Source of the DNA: Salibacterium lacus
Lineage (GTDB): Bacteria > Bacillota > Bacilli > Bacillales > Marinococcaceae
Assembly (NCBI RefSeq): GCF_042684865.1
Contig: NZ_JBHUML010000003.1
Location: forward strand, 411,771 to 475,770
Direction of reading: 5' to 3'
Length of the DNA stretch: 64,000 bases
The position numbers and the translations under genes were made by a program. The notes under the pieces are model-generated. The model worked only from the letters and a program-made list of their open reading frames with translations, was not told where the DNA came from and did not search any database. Position 1 is the first letter of the stretch, and every line of letters starts with the position of its first letter. Positions 16,870-25,117 of this stretch are shown piece after piece.

Positions 16870-17122
16870 ACCATTCACCTCAAATAAATAGAAAATTATC
16901 ATAACCAATACTACTAGTTATAACACTTTTCGAGATATTCCATCAATATTTTTAACGAACTTTTTATACAAATAATATTTAAAATGTTCGTCTTTTATGT
17001 AAAAAATATAGCTGATCCGCGCCATTTTAACTATTTTGACCAAATAATAATCGAATATTTTGTACATCCTCCGTTTGTCATACAATGATAATAGAATAAA
17101 AAGATGGGAGAAGGATGGTTAC

Positions 17123-18058
17123 ATGACACGAATATGTCATAAAGGGAAACTTACTGCAGGGGTGGTGTGCTTGGTTATGTTGTCCGGTTTGATAACAGAG
17201 CACGCTGCATCAGAAGAAGAAGACGTCTTTTCAGATGTAGCAGGAGGATACTGGGCAGAGCCGGAGATCGAGGATATGGCGGAACGCGGGTATGTCAGCG
17301 GGTATCCGGACGGCACCTTTAAACCGGAACGGGATATAAACCGCGGGCAGGCGGCAGCTATGCTTGTTTCAGCGTTGGATCTTCCCGTGAATCAGAACGC
17401 AGCATCTTCGTTTCAGGACCTCGGACCGGACAGCTATTTCACTCCTTACTCCGAAGCGGTTCATGAGGCCGGTATCATGACAGGTCGGAAGAATAATACG
17501 GAATTTGCTCCGTCCATGAAACTAACCAGAGAGCAGATGGCATCACTTTTGACGGCAGCTTATGACCTGATTCCATTTGAGGATAAAAACGTGGAAGTAC
17601 AAGATCTCGAGCAGGCCCACGACAGTCATAGAGAGAATATTGCCACTCTCGATCAATATTTTATTACGCGGACGGAAAACGGCATCTTCCGCCCGAAGGA
17701 ACATGTCAGCCGCGCGCAGTTTACTGTATTTATGGAACGGGCCATCACGGCGGATACATCGCTTTGGAGACGAGTAACAGAAATGGAGTTAGTAGATGAA
17801 AATACAGTGGATGTGCACTTAAACAAACGAATCGAAGCTTCTGAGATAGAAGCAGCTGATTTTTCACTAACTCCCCGTAATGTCGACACAAATCCTCCAG
17901 GAACCGTTCCTGAAGAACCGGAGATTCATGATATCGAAGTGTCTCACAACACGGAAAATCCAGCAGAGTGGACCACCGTTCGTCTAACTACATCCACCCT
18001 CGACCTTACATTCGATTATTCTCTCGGGATTCATAACAGAAGGGCTTACATGCCCTAA
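17123..18058 (+). CDS. Secreted protein with three SLH domains
   Basis: A 311-residue exported protein. A signal peptide (basic start, hydrophobic core, cleavage likely after HAASE) precedes three S-layer homology domains: VFSDVAGGYWAEPEI..GYPDGTFKP (about 35-80), a degenerate second copy ending at FAPSMKLTREQMASLL, and a third with GIFRPKEHVSRAQFTVFM ending near residue 215. These bind pyruvylated wall polymers and hold the protein at the surface. The last 95 residues look like a beta-sandwich (MELVDENTVDVHLNKRIEASEI) of the Ig-like type often found after SLH domains. The ATG at 17123 follows GGAGAAGG; an earlier ATG at 17060 lacks a site. No downstream enzyme domain is present. Confidence 0.87.
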   Translation: MTRICHKGKLTAGVVCLVMLSGLITEHAASEEEDVFSDVAGGYWAEPEIEDMAERGYVSGYPDGTFKPERDINRGQAAAMLVSALDLPVNQNAASSFQDLGPDSYFTPYSEAVHEAGIMTGRKNNTEFAPSMKLTREQMASLLTAAYDLIPFEDKNVEVQDLEQAHDSHRENIATLDQYFITRTENGIFRPKEHVSRAQFTVFMERAITADTSLWRRVTEMELVDENTVDVHLNKRIEASEIEAADFSLTPRNVDTNPPGTVPEEPEIHDIEVSHNTENPAEWTTVRLTTSTLDLTFDYSLGIHNRRAYMP

Positions 18059-18170
18059 ACCAGCTTTCCATTGATATAAAATTGCAGGCAGGGCTGTGAG
18101 CAAAACTTGCGTACAGTCCTTTTATGTATGATGAGCTTAGCTCCCATTCCGGATCTGTCATGAATATAAG

Positions 18171-18420
18171 CTTCCTCGGTCCGGCCTTTCTCATAACTTC
18201 AGGCTGCATCCTTTATTTCAAGCAGATGTACAACTTCGGGATCCCGTTACTTATTGGGCTTGCACACAGTTATTTTGCCGTCCAATCCGGTTCGTTTTTA
18301 TTTGGAACCGGGATCTGGACACCGATGCTCCTTGTTATAGGACTATAAACGCTCCTGTACTCGATCTTTGTCCTTCTTTCCATGCTTTATACTAAGAAAA
18401 CCAGTAAAAAAGCGCTCTGA
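18171..18420 (+). pseudogene. Remnant copy of a Bce-type ABC permease C-terminus
   Basis: The DNA is nearly identical in long blocks to the 3' end of the permease gene at 25107-27056 (compare 26710-27055). It encodes the last two membrane helices but has lost 96 bases (32 codons) exactly between two CAGATG direct repeats present in the intact gene at 26763 and 26859. A TAT-to-TAA change at 18346 gives a premature stop, and codons after it still align to the TGA at 18418. There is no start codon or upstream homology, so this is a dead fragment, probably the residue of a second Bce-type locus. Confidence 0.88.
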
Positions 18421-18621
18421 CAGGCGCCTTCGGTAAAGATTTAAAAGTAATAGTAAATTCTGTCTTTAAAAAACGCGGGAGGAATGGAATACTCCAACTC
18501 CTCTCGTAAATTGGTAAATTGAAAAAAGCTGCTTATTTAGGGAGGGGTTGTACATTTTGATGTGCATTGAGGTACTTTAGCGGAGGGCCGGTGAAGTAAA
18601 TAGAGGAGTAAGATGATGTAA
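18421..18621. other. Intergenic stretch without a recognisable gene
   Basis: About 200 AT-rich bases after the permease remnant. No open frame with a ribosome site and no conserved motif is seen. It contains an inverted pair GGAGGAATGGAATACTCC / GGAATACTCCAACTCCTC around 18478-18505 that may fold as a small hairpin. Confidence 0.3.
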
Positions 18622-18654
18622 AAAAGACACAACGGCGCTGCCGGTTCTTTTTAG
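18622..18654 (-). terminator. Probable terminator of the coiled-coil gene
   Basis: Read on the minus strand, AAAGAACCGGC, a 3-base loop and GCCGTTGTGTCTTTTTT form an imperfect stem with a T-run just at the end of the gene stopping at 18651. Confidence 0.5.
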
Positions 18655-19097
18655 CGGGAGTTCTTCAGTTTATACAATTCCAGTTCGGCTTCGCTGAGTT
18701 TGTGGGTCTGAAACGAAATCCGGTCTTTCACATCAGAAAGTTCCGTTGTTACTTCTGTGCGGAATTCAGAAAGCTGCGCTGTTTGATTATATATCAATTC
18801 CTGTCTGCTTTCCATACGGGTCACTGTTGTCTGCAGCGAATCAACCTGCTTCTCCAGACCGCCAACCTGATCTGTCGTGGCCAAGGCTTTCTGCGACTCT
18901 TTCGTTGCCAGTCCTTCCAGCATGTCCTTTGTTGCAACGTCTTCCAACATCTCTTTGGTTGCCAGGGATTTCGTTTCTTCTTTAATGAGGTGCTGTACTT
19001 CATCCCGTGTCACCATATTCGTCTCTACCTGCTGCAGACGTTGTTCCATGCTTTGAACAGTGCCGAGAATCTGATGCAGGACATCGTTATTATTCAT
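18651..19097 (-). CDS. Coiled-coil protein with nonad repeats
   Basis: A 148-residue soluble, wholly helical protein rich in Glu, Gln and Lys, with no signal peptide or membrane segment. Residues 46-81 hold four tandem nine-residue units (ATKEMLEDV, ATKDMLEGL, ATKESQKAL, ATTDQVGGL), flanked by ordinary heptad coiled coils (residues 6-40 and 80-145). Nine-residue ATK-type units are known from trimeric coiled coils in which short beta-layers interrupt the helices. A strong site (GGGAGGG) precedes the ATG. No function is known; a trimeric spacer or scaffold is the most that can be inferred. It is a single-gene unit. Confidence 0.78.
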   Translation of the reverse strand: MNNNDVLHQILGTVQSMEQRLQQVETNMVTRDEVQHLIKEETKSLATKEMLEDVATKDMLEGLATKESQKALATTDQVGGLEKQVDSLQTTVTRMESRQELIYNQTAQLSEFRTEVTTELSDVKDRISFQTHKLSEAELELYKLKNSR

Positions 19098-19504
19098 TTT
19101 TAACCCTCCCTTCCTTTATTAAAAGTATACCACACTCTCCACCTGCAGAGCGCGGGAACTTCTCCCTAAAACTTCAGTATTCTATCTGTGATACAAGGAC
19201 AGAAACACCAACCGTGTGGTAACAGGTACTGGAATAAAAATCCCGATGGCTGAAACAAACCATCGGGAAATGACGGTCCTGGTCCATATACCGCCTTGCT
19301 CCGGAGAGTTCTATTCCATAAGCAGAATCCTCCAGGTCCTTAATCATTTCTACCGTGCTGCCCGAGTTCAGAGAATGGATCATGCTTTCGTCCATTGTTC
19401 TTTTGCTCACACTTGTGGAAAACAGCATACTTTCTGTGACAACAGCGAGTCAAACAAAAATCAGCGGCTTAGCATAGTTTTTCAACAACAGCTGCCTCCA
19501 AGAG
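19098..19504. other. Intergenic region with a minus-strand terminator, no certain gene
   Basis: About 400 bases between the coiled-coil gene and the epimerase gene. The only firm element is the hairpin at 19236-19269. A minus-strand frame (19174-19428, 84 codons) crosses that hairpin and has no ribosome site, so it is not called; it may be the remnant of an older gene. Confidence 0.35.
19236..19269 (-). terminator. Terminator downstream of the epimerase operon
   Basis: On the minus strand TTTCCCGATGG, a 10-base loop and CCATCGGGA are followed by TTTTTATT. The stem is perfect over nine pairs. It lies about 235 bases past the epimerase stop, the nearest minus-strand gene upstream. Confidence 0.75.
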
Positions 19505-20566
19505 TTAATCTAATCCAAGTCCCGGCCTATTTGACAGCTCAGCGGTGTTTCCCTGCCACTTCATCCCTCCTTGTACATCTTGATCCTGCAGCCAGAGTGC
19601 GGCATCAAGATCATATTTTGTAATATTACTGTGGGCATAAGCGAGGTGGGCGGCTGCTGTAACAGATAGGTGGGATTCCATCATGCTGCCAATCATACAT
19701 TCGACGCCTGCACTTTGGGCCACATCAGCTATCTGCCTGGCCCGGCGCAATCCCCCGCTTTTCATCAGTTTAATATTAAGCAGGTCCACGGCTTCCTCTT
19801 TTATCAATCGAAACGCATCTGCTGGCGAAAAAACACTTTCATCCGCCATGATCGGAGTATTCACTCGTTCCCGGATATATTTCAAACCGGCTATGTCCTG
19901 GGCAGCGACCGGCTGTTCCACTAATTCAAGATTTGTTTTTTCCTCGAGAATGCGGATAATGTTAACAGCCTGTTTGCTGTTCCACCCCTGATTAGCGTCC
20001 AGACGAAGCTTCACGCTGTCCCCTACCGTTTCGCTGATAGTGGTGATACGCTGAATGTCTCGTTCTTCCTCCTTGCCGACTTTTATTTTTAACACATCAA
20101 AGCCCTGTTCCTTGGATTGTATTGCGCTGTCCTGCATCTTTTCGAGATCATCGATACCGACAGTCATATCTGTAACAGGGAATAAGGCGCCCCCTCCAAG
20201 GTACTGATGAAGGGGCAGCCCGAACATTTTACAATAGGCGTCATGCAGTGCGATATCAACTGCAGCTTTGGCACTTGTATTCGCCACGCAGCACCCCTGC
20301 ACAGCGGCTAGAATGTCTTCCAGCTGTTCAATATCCCGGCCGAGGACCGCTTGTTTGATCGGTCCCTCCATGGCTGTTTCGATGCTTTCCAGTGATTCTC
20401 CGGTGATCTGCCATGTGGAGGAAGCGGATCCAAAGCCGCTATCCTCATTTTCAAGCTGAATGGTTATATCCACCACTTCAATGGAAGTGATACTTCTAAG
20501 AGCTGTTTTAAAAGGTTTGCCCAAAGGGAGTGTTGTTTTTTGTGTCCATAATTCAGTAATTTTCAC
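19505..20566 (-). CDS. Dipeptide epimerase (enolase superfamily)
   Basis: A 353-residue enolase-superfamily enzyme of the L-Ala-D/L-Glu epimerase (YkfB/YcjG) type, which inverts the second residue of dipeptides released from peptidoglycan. Catalytic lysines are in LKIKVGKEE (about 160-163) and INIKLMKSGG (about 265); the three metal ligands are Asp in RLDANQGW (about 191), Glu in ELVEQPV (about 219) and Asp in IMADESVF (about 244). A DUF819 membrane protein gene lies 49 bases upstream on the same strand; this pairing recurs in Firmicutes and suggests recycling of imported murein peptides. Exact dipeptide specificity varies in this family. Confidence 0.9.
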   Translation of the reverse strand: MKITELWTQKTTLPLGKPFKTALRSITSIEVVDITIQLENEDSGFGSASSTWQITGESLESIETAMEGPIKQAVLGRDIEQLEDILAAVQGCCVANTSAKAAVDIALHDAYCKMFGLPLHQYLGGGALFPVTDMTVGIDDLEKMQDSAIQSKEQGFDVLKIKVGKEEERDIQRITTISETVGDSVKLRLDANQGWNSKQAVNIIRILEEKTNLELVEQPVAAQDIAGLKYIRERVNTPIMADESVFSPADAFRLIKEEAVDLLNIKLMKSGGLRRARQIADVAQSAGVECMIGSMMESHLSVTAAAHLAYAHSNITKYDLDAALWLQDQDVQGGMKWQGNTAELSNRPGLGLD

Positions 20567-20615
20567 GACGTCTGACTCCTTTTATCTGATATCAACCGCA
20601 CGGTATAAGAGTTTT

Positions 20616-21782
20616 TTACAAAAAGGACAGTAACTGTGCGGCGAGCAGGCCGAAATAAGTTCCAAAGAAGGAACCCGCCAGTGCCATTACGACCCCGATG
20701 GGAATGAGCGCGCGGTGGTAGGCGCCGGCGAGCAGAGGTGCGGAAGCCATTCCGCCGATATTGGCCAGGCTTGAGACACCAAGTGTAAATAGATCCAGCT
20801 TAAACACTTTCGCCGCCAAAGCCATGATAAGGGCATGGACGGCCAAAATGATAAAACCGGAAAGAATATAAACAGGCGCCTGCCAAAAATCAGAGAAATC
20901 CGCCCTGGAAGCAATAAGCGCTATCACCACGTAAAGAAAGACATTGGCTATATCCATGGAACCGGGAATTTTGGAGACTCTCGTCATGGCAAGCAGCACC
21001 CCTGCGATAGAAACAATAAATATCGTCCATGTGAGCGGGCTGATAATATCTCCGTAGGATGGGAGCATACCGCCAATACTCGTAGCAAGGGCAGAACCAA
21101 ATATTCCTATAGCAATTAATCCTATTAAGTGAACGAAGCTTGTTTTTTCATTCTTTTTTTGTTCTTCTTCTTCGATCAGCTCTTTGCTTACTTCATCAAG
21201 GTGGGAAGTGTTCGCTTTTGCCCAGCGGTTAAAAATGGCCGCAAACGGAACAAGCCAGAACATAATCATCACCCAGCTGGAATAATTAATGGTATCCATC
21301 ACCAGCGCATAACCAAAGATATTTTCCGGTATGTCAAGGATCCCCTGAATGATAGCCATATTAGCGGAGCCGCCGGTCCAGCTCCCCGCCAATGCGCCGA
21401 GTGCCTGCCACGTATCTGTGACATAAAGACCCTTAAAGATGAGATACGTCACCACAAAACCCAGAATAATGCTGAATACCGCAGTAAAGTATCCAATCAG
21501 CATTTTGGGGCCTAATCTAATGAGCTTGCGTAAATCACAGTTTAATAACATCAAAAGAATCAAAGCAGGTAAAATCGCATCCCTTACGGTACCGTAGGTA
21601 TTATCAACGGCTTCACTGTCCCCCAGCACGCCGATAGTTTTTAAAAAGGCACCGCCAAAATAAATAAGGATAATACCAGGCACGTACTTGAAGAACTTGC
21701 TGTCCGAGGTTTTTTCTATGTAAGCAATAAGCCCGGCCAGTCCAATCATGATCCCTAAATACAAAAAGCCATCCTGAATCAT
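20616..21782 (-). CDS. DUF819 family membrane protein
   Basis: A 388-residue polytopic protein of the DUF819 (YjcL-like) family with about eleven membrane segments arranged as two similar halves. The diagnostic glycine-rich segment ALAGSWTGGSANMAIIQ lies near residues 130-146, and a matching SLANIGGMASAPLLAGAYH near 337-355, as expected for inverted-repeat transporters. The ATG follows AAAGGAG. It precedes the dipeptide epimerase gene, so import of murein-derived peptides or amino acids is a reasonable guess; no family member has a proved substrate known to me. Confidence 0.87.
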   Translation of the reverse strand: MIQDGFLYLGIMIGLAGLIAYIEKTSDSKFFKYVPGIILIYFGGAFLKTIGVLGDSEAVDNTYGTVRDAILPALILLMLLNCDLRKLIRLGPKMLIGYFTAVFSIILGFVVTYLIFKGLYVTDTWQALGALAGSWTGGSANMAIIQGILDIPENIFGYALVMDTINYSSWVMIMFWLVPFAAIFNRWAKANTSHLDEVSKELIEEEEQKKNEKTSFVHLIGLIAIGIFGSALATSIGGMLPSYGDIISPLTWTIFIVSIAGVLLAMTRVSKIPGSMDIANVFLYVVIALIASRADFSDFWQAPVYILSGFIILAVHALIMALAAKVFKLDLFTLGVSSLANIGGMASAPLLAGAYHRALIPIGVVMALAGSFFGTYFGLLAAQLLSFL

Positions 21783-21822
21783 GGAAAAACTCCTTTCTTT
21801 TTAAAAAGTGTAATAATATAAG

Positions 21823-21868
21823 AAAAACCCAGCCAATAGGAAAATGAAATTCCTATCAGCTGGGTTTT
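21823..21868 (-). terminator. Terminator of the DUF3870 gene
   Basis: Stem AAAACCCAGC-AATAGGAA against TTCCTATCAGCTGGGTTTT with a short loop and A/T runs on both sides, located between the DUF3870 gene (ends at 21910) and the DUF819 gene start. Confidence 0.8.
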
Positions 21869-21909
21869 ATCTACGTATAATAGATAAAGCAGCGTGATGA
21901 AAGTTATTA

Positions 21910-22224
21910 TTATTCAAGGGCCTGTTCATATTTTTTCCGGGCATTCTTGAAAGCAACAATAATCGCTTTCTGAGAAGATCCAAGATAACGATTCATCACC
22001 ATATTGGATACAGTGTCAGTGTCCCGGATATTCTGACCGGTGAACAGAGATTGTACAAAATTTTTGGTCAGCCCTAAAACCGAAGTACAGTCCGCATCTA
22101 AAATAGTACCATCGCTTTGATCAATGACGAAGCTGACAAAAAAAGTTTCGTACTGCTTCATAATAGGATTGTTCTCTGGAGATTTTGCCTCTCCCACAAC
22201 ATAAACTGTATTCTTATCATACAT
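21910..22224 (-). CDS. DUF3870 domain protein
   Basis: A 104-residue cytoplasmic protein of the DUF3870 family. The conserved start (VYVVGEAKSPENNPI), the central DADCTSVLGLTKNFV and the end NRYLGSSQKAIIVAFKNARKKY are visible and the length is normal for the family. The frame extends upstream to 22242, but the ATG at 22224 has the better-placed GGGAG. Such genes often sit near catabolic enzymes or transporters and carry no known activity. It is a single-gene unit bounded by its own terminator. Confidence 0.85.
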   Translation of the reverse strand: MYDKNTVYVVGEAKSPENNPIMKQYETFFVSFVIDQSDGTILDADCTSVLGLTKNFVQSLFTGQNIRDTDTVSNMVMNRYLGSSQKAIIVAFKNARKKYEQALE

Positions 22225-22558
22225 TGACCAGCGCTCCCACAAAGTCAGTCAGTCTCCATAAGGGATTTTATCCGGAAAAGATAAAGTCACGTAACGAAAT
22301 GATCTGCTTTTGGAGATTTTTCTAAATATTATCACATAAAATATTTATGCTCAATAGTAGATTATCAGTTTTTCTGATACTTTCAACGATGCCGGAGATT
22401 CGAATGTGCAGATGCTTGTTTAAGGTTTGTTACCATTTTCAAATGACCCTTTCAGACAAAGAGCGAAGGACCGCGAATAAGAATTTCTCTTTTGAAAAGT
22501 AATCTTTTCCCATATTTGCTATACTCGAAAAAGAGAGTGTACGAAAGAGGTGGTTGCG
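22225..22558. other. Divergent promoter region, no gene
   Basis: AT-rich spacer between the DUF3870 gene and the response regulator. It holds a small palindrome TATCAG-TTTTT-CTGATA (22363-22379) and a TATACT (-10-like) about 35 bases before the regulator gene. No gene-like frame is seen. Confidence 0.4.
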
Positions 22559-23248
22559 ATGTTCAAAATACTCCTGATCGAAGACGATCAAAGCTTATTT
22601 AACGAAATGAAGGACCGTCTCGGCCAGTGGTCGCACGACGTTTACGGGATTTCTGATTTCAGCAGGGTCATGAATGAATATTCGGAGATCGAACCAGAGC
22701 TTGTCATCATTGATATTCAACTGCCAAAGTTCGATGGGTTTCACTGGTGCCGGATGATTCGTGAACATTCCAATGTGCCGATTATTTTCTTATCGTCCCG
22801 GGACCACCCGACGGATATGGTGATGTCTATGAACCTTGGGGCGGATGATTTTGTCCAAAAACCTTTCCATTTTGATGTGCTGATCGCAAAGATTCAGGCC
22901 ATTCTCCGCCGTGTCTACAATTATAATACCGAGCAACCGGAACTAAAGATGTGGGCAGGCGCAACTATCGAACAAGAGCGGAACCGCGTAACCAATGAAC
23001 GGGGCACAGTGGAACTGACGAAAAATGAGATGTTTATTTTAAAACAGCTGGTAGAAAAGAAAAGTAAAATCGTGACCCGTGAGGAGCTGATTAACCGTTT
23101 ATGGGATGACCAGCGCTTTATCAGCGACAATACACTCACAGTGAACATTAACCGTTTAAGGAAAAAACTGGACGAAATTGGACTCGGCCACTTGATCGAA
23201 ACGAAGGTGGGTCAAGGGTACGCAGCGGTTGAAGGAGAGTCCCCATGA
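22559..23248 (+). CDS. Bce-type response regulator (OmpR family)
   Basis: A 229-residue two-component response regulator: receiver domain (residues 1-115) with acidic pair EDD (about 8-10), phospho-acceptor Asp in LVIIDIQLPKFDG and Lys in DDFVQKPFHFDVL, then an OmpR winged helix (about 125-229) with LTKNEMFILKQL and NTLTVNINRLRKKL. It closely resembles BceR/PsdR. GAAAGAGG lies 8 bases before the ATG at 22559; a GTG at 22550 is too close. The sensor gene overlaps its stop by four bases and the target ABC transporter follows, the standard peptide-antibiotic detoxification layout. Confidence 0.92.
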   Translation: MFKILLIEDDQSLFNEMKDRLGQWSHDVYGISDFSRVMNEYSEIEPELVIIDIQLPKFDGFHWCRMIREHSNVPIIFLSSRDHPTDMVMSMNLGADDFVQKPFHFDVLIAKIQAILRRVYNYNTEQPELKMWAGATIEQERNRVTNERGTVELTKNEMFILKQLVEKKSKIVTREELINRLWDDQRFISDNTLTVNINRLRKKLDEIGLGHLIETKVGQGYAAVEGESP

Positions 23249-24249
23249 TTAGAACTTTCCTAGTCGAACGGATCAGCTGGATCGGACTGCTTGTCCTGCT
23301 GCAGGGCCTGGCTCTTTTGCTGACGTATCTCGACCCGGCCATCCCTATGACAGCGGTGCTCTATTATGTATTTTTGTCTTCCTTTATATGCAGCGTCTTT
23401 CTTATAGTTCGTTACCAACAAGAAACCAGGTTTTACCATAAACTGAAGAACAGGGACAGTGATTTTGACCTGACGAGCGTCCCGGAGGCAAACCGGCCTT
23501 TTGAGGCCATTGTGGAAGAGGCCATGACAGAACAGATTGAAAGACTGAAGCAAGAGGGCTCGGAAAACCAAATGCTTCTTGAACAGGAAAAGGACGAGAT
23601 GCTGTCGTGGATTCATGAGGTCAAAACCCCTATGACGGCAATCCACCTCATCATGGACCGCATGGAGGATCAAAAATTGAAAGCCCAGCTCACTTACGAG
23701 TGGCTGCGCATTCATCTTTTGCTCGACCAACAGCTGCACCAAAAACGCATGCCTTTTATAGAAAATGACTTATACCTGGAACAAACGGACCTCGAATCGC
23801 TCGTTTTTACAGAAATCAAAACTTTGCAATCCTGGTGCGTGCAAAAAGGTTTAGGCTTTGATGTAGATCTGAATGTAACTTCCGTCCTTAGTGACGCGAA
23901 ATGGCTTGCCTTTATGATCCGTCAACTTTTGACGAACTCCGTAAAATACAGCGAGAATGCGGAAATCTACATACGAAGTTTTGAGAAAGACAGGCAGATT
24001 ATTTTCGAAATCGAAGATGAAGGACAAGGGATTGATGAGAAAGACATACCGCGTATTTTCAATAAAGGCTTCACCTCCACCACTCAGCATCAAGATCATG
24101 CCGCAACAGGAATGGGATTGTATTTAACAAAAAAAATCGCCCGGTCCCTCCATATTCATATCGACGTTCAATCCATACGAAACGAGGGAACGACGTTTAC
24201 ATTAAGCTTCCCAAAAAAGAATGAATTTGAAGCCATCAGGGGCATGTGA
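23245..24249 (+). CDS. Bce-type intramembrane-sensing histidine kinase
   Basis: A 334-residue sensor kinase. Two membrane helices (about residues 12-30 and 36-55) are joined by only a few outside residues, so it cannot bind ligand itself; kinases of this BceS class read the state of their partner ABC permease. The phospho-acceptor His lies in WIHEVKTPMTA (about residue 130). The ATPase core has NSVKYSENAEI, DEGQGIDEKDIPRIFNKGFT and ATGMGLYLTKKIA. Its ATG overlaps the regulator gene. A palindrome covers its stop codon (24241-24266). Confidence 0.92.
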   Translation: MIRTFLVERISWIGLLVLLQGLALLLTYLDPAIPMTAVLYYVFLSSFICSVFLIVRYQQETRFYHKLKNRDSDFDLTSVPEANRPFEAIVEEAMTEQIERLKQEGSENQMLLEQEKDEMLSWIHEVKTPMTAIHLIMDRMEDQKLKAQLTYEWLRIHLLLDQQLHQKRMPFIENDLYLEQTDLESLVFTEIKTLQSWCVQKGLGFDVDLNVTSVLSDAKWLAFMIRQLLTNSVKYSENAEIYIRSFEKDRQIIFEIEDEGQGIDEKDIPRIFNKGFTSTTQHQDHAATGMGLYLTKKIARSLHIHIDVQSIRNEGTTFTLSFPKKNEFEAIRGM

Positions 24250-24266
24250 CAAGAATGTCACATGCC
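24241..24266. promoter_or_regulatory. Palindrome between kinase and ABC transporter genes
   Basis: GGCATGTGAC-AAGAAT-GTCACATGCC is a perfect 10-base-pair inverted repeat overlapping the kinase stop codon. It is either a hairpin that reduces read-through into the transporter genes or a binding site; in Bce systems the regulator acts on a promoter in this gap. A TATAAT is seen at 24316-24321. Confidence 0.5.
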
Positions 24267-24352
24267 TCCCTTCATTTGTTAGATAAATCGAAGGAAGGAT
24301 ACCCCTTTCTCCTTTTATAATAGAATCAGCTAATCAAGGAGGTCAGATAAAC

Positions 24353-25117
24353 ATGACGACCATTTTAGAAGCAAATAATGTACGTAAGAGTTACGGGAAT
24401 AAAATGACGAAAAATGAGGTGTTGGGAAGTATCGACCTTTCCATTGAAAGAGGGGATTTCGTCAGCATCATGGGGGCATCGGGATCAGGGAAGACCACAC
24501 TTTTGAATGTTCTCTCTTCCATCGATAAAGTAAGTCATGGCCACATTCACATTGAGAACCAGGAAATCACGGGTAAAAAAGAAAAAAAGCTGGCTGAATT
24601 CAGAAAACGTCATTTAGGATTCATTTTTCAAGAGTATAACCTCCTGGACTCACTGACTGTAAAAGAAAACATCTTACTCCCTTTATCCATTACGAAAGCA
24701 CCGAAAAAAGAAGCAAATGAGCGTTTTCTAACAGTAGCAAAAGATCTCGGAATCGAAGACATTCAAAACAAATATCCGAATGAAATTTCCGGAGGTCAGA
24801 AGCAGCGAACCTCTGCGGCCCGCGCCTTCATCCATGAGCCGAGCATTATCTTCGCTGATGAACCGACAGGGGCGCTTGATTCGAAATCCGCATCTGACCT
24901 GTTAAACAAACTGAGCGATTTAAATGAAAAACGGGAATCGACCGTCGTGATGGTTACCCACGATCCTGTCGCGGCAAGCTATTGCAACAGAGTTATTTTC
25001 ATAAAAGACGGGCAGATTTACACGGAGATTAATAAAGGGAGTCAGTCGAGACAGAGTCTTCTGAAGGATATCATGAAAACGCAGGGCGTGTTAGGCGGGG
25101 TTCACTATGAGCATTAA
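24353..25117 (+). CDS. Bce-type ABC transporter, ATP-binding protein
   Basis: A 254-residue ATPase of the BceA/PsdA (MacB-like) class. Walker A is GASGSGKTT (about 42-50), the Q-loop is IFQEYNLLD, the signature ISGGQKQR (about 146-153), Walker B IIFADEPTGALD and the H-loop MVTHDP. With the 649-residue permease encoded next it should remove peptide antibiotics from their lipid targets and activate the kinase. The gene has its own site (AAGGAGG) and overlaps the permease gene by 11 bases. Confidence 0.92.
   Translation: MTTILEANNVRKSYGNKMTKNEVLGSIDLSIERGDFVSIMGASGSGKTTLLNVLSSIDKVSHGHIHIENQEITGKKEKKLAEFRKRHLGFIFQEYNLLDSLTVKENILLPLSITKAPKKEANERFLTVAKDLGIEDIQNKYPNEISGGQKQRTSAARAFIHEPSIIFADEPTGALDSKSASDLLNKLSDLNEKRESTVVMVTHDPVAASYCNRVIFIKDGQIYTEINKGSQSRQSLLKDIMKTQGVLGGVHYEH

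Noticed and set aside
19174..19428. 84-codon minus-strand frame upstream of the coiled-coil gene
   Set aside because: It runs through a clear terminator hairpin and lacks a ribosome site; no family recognised.
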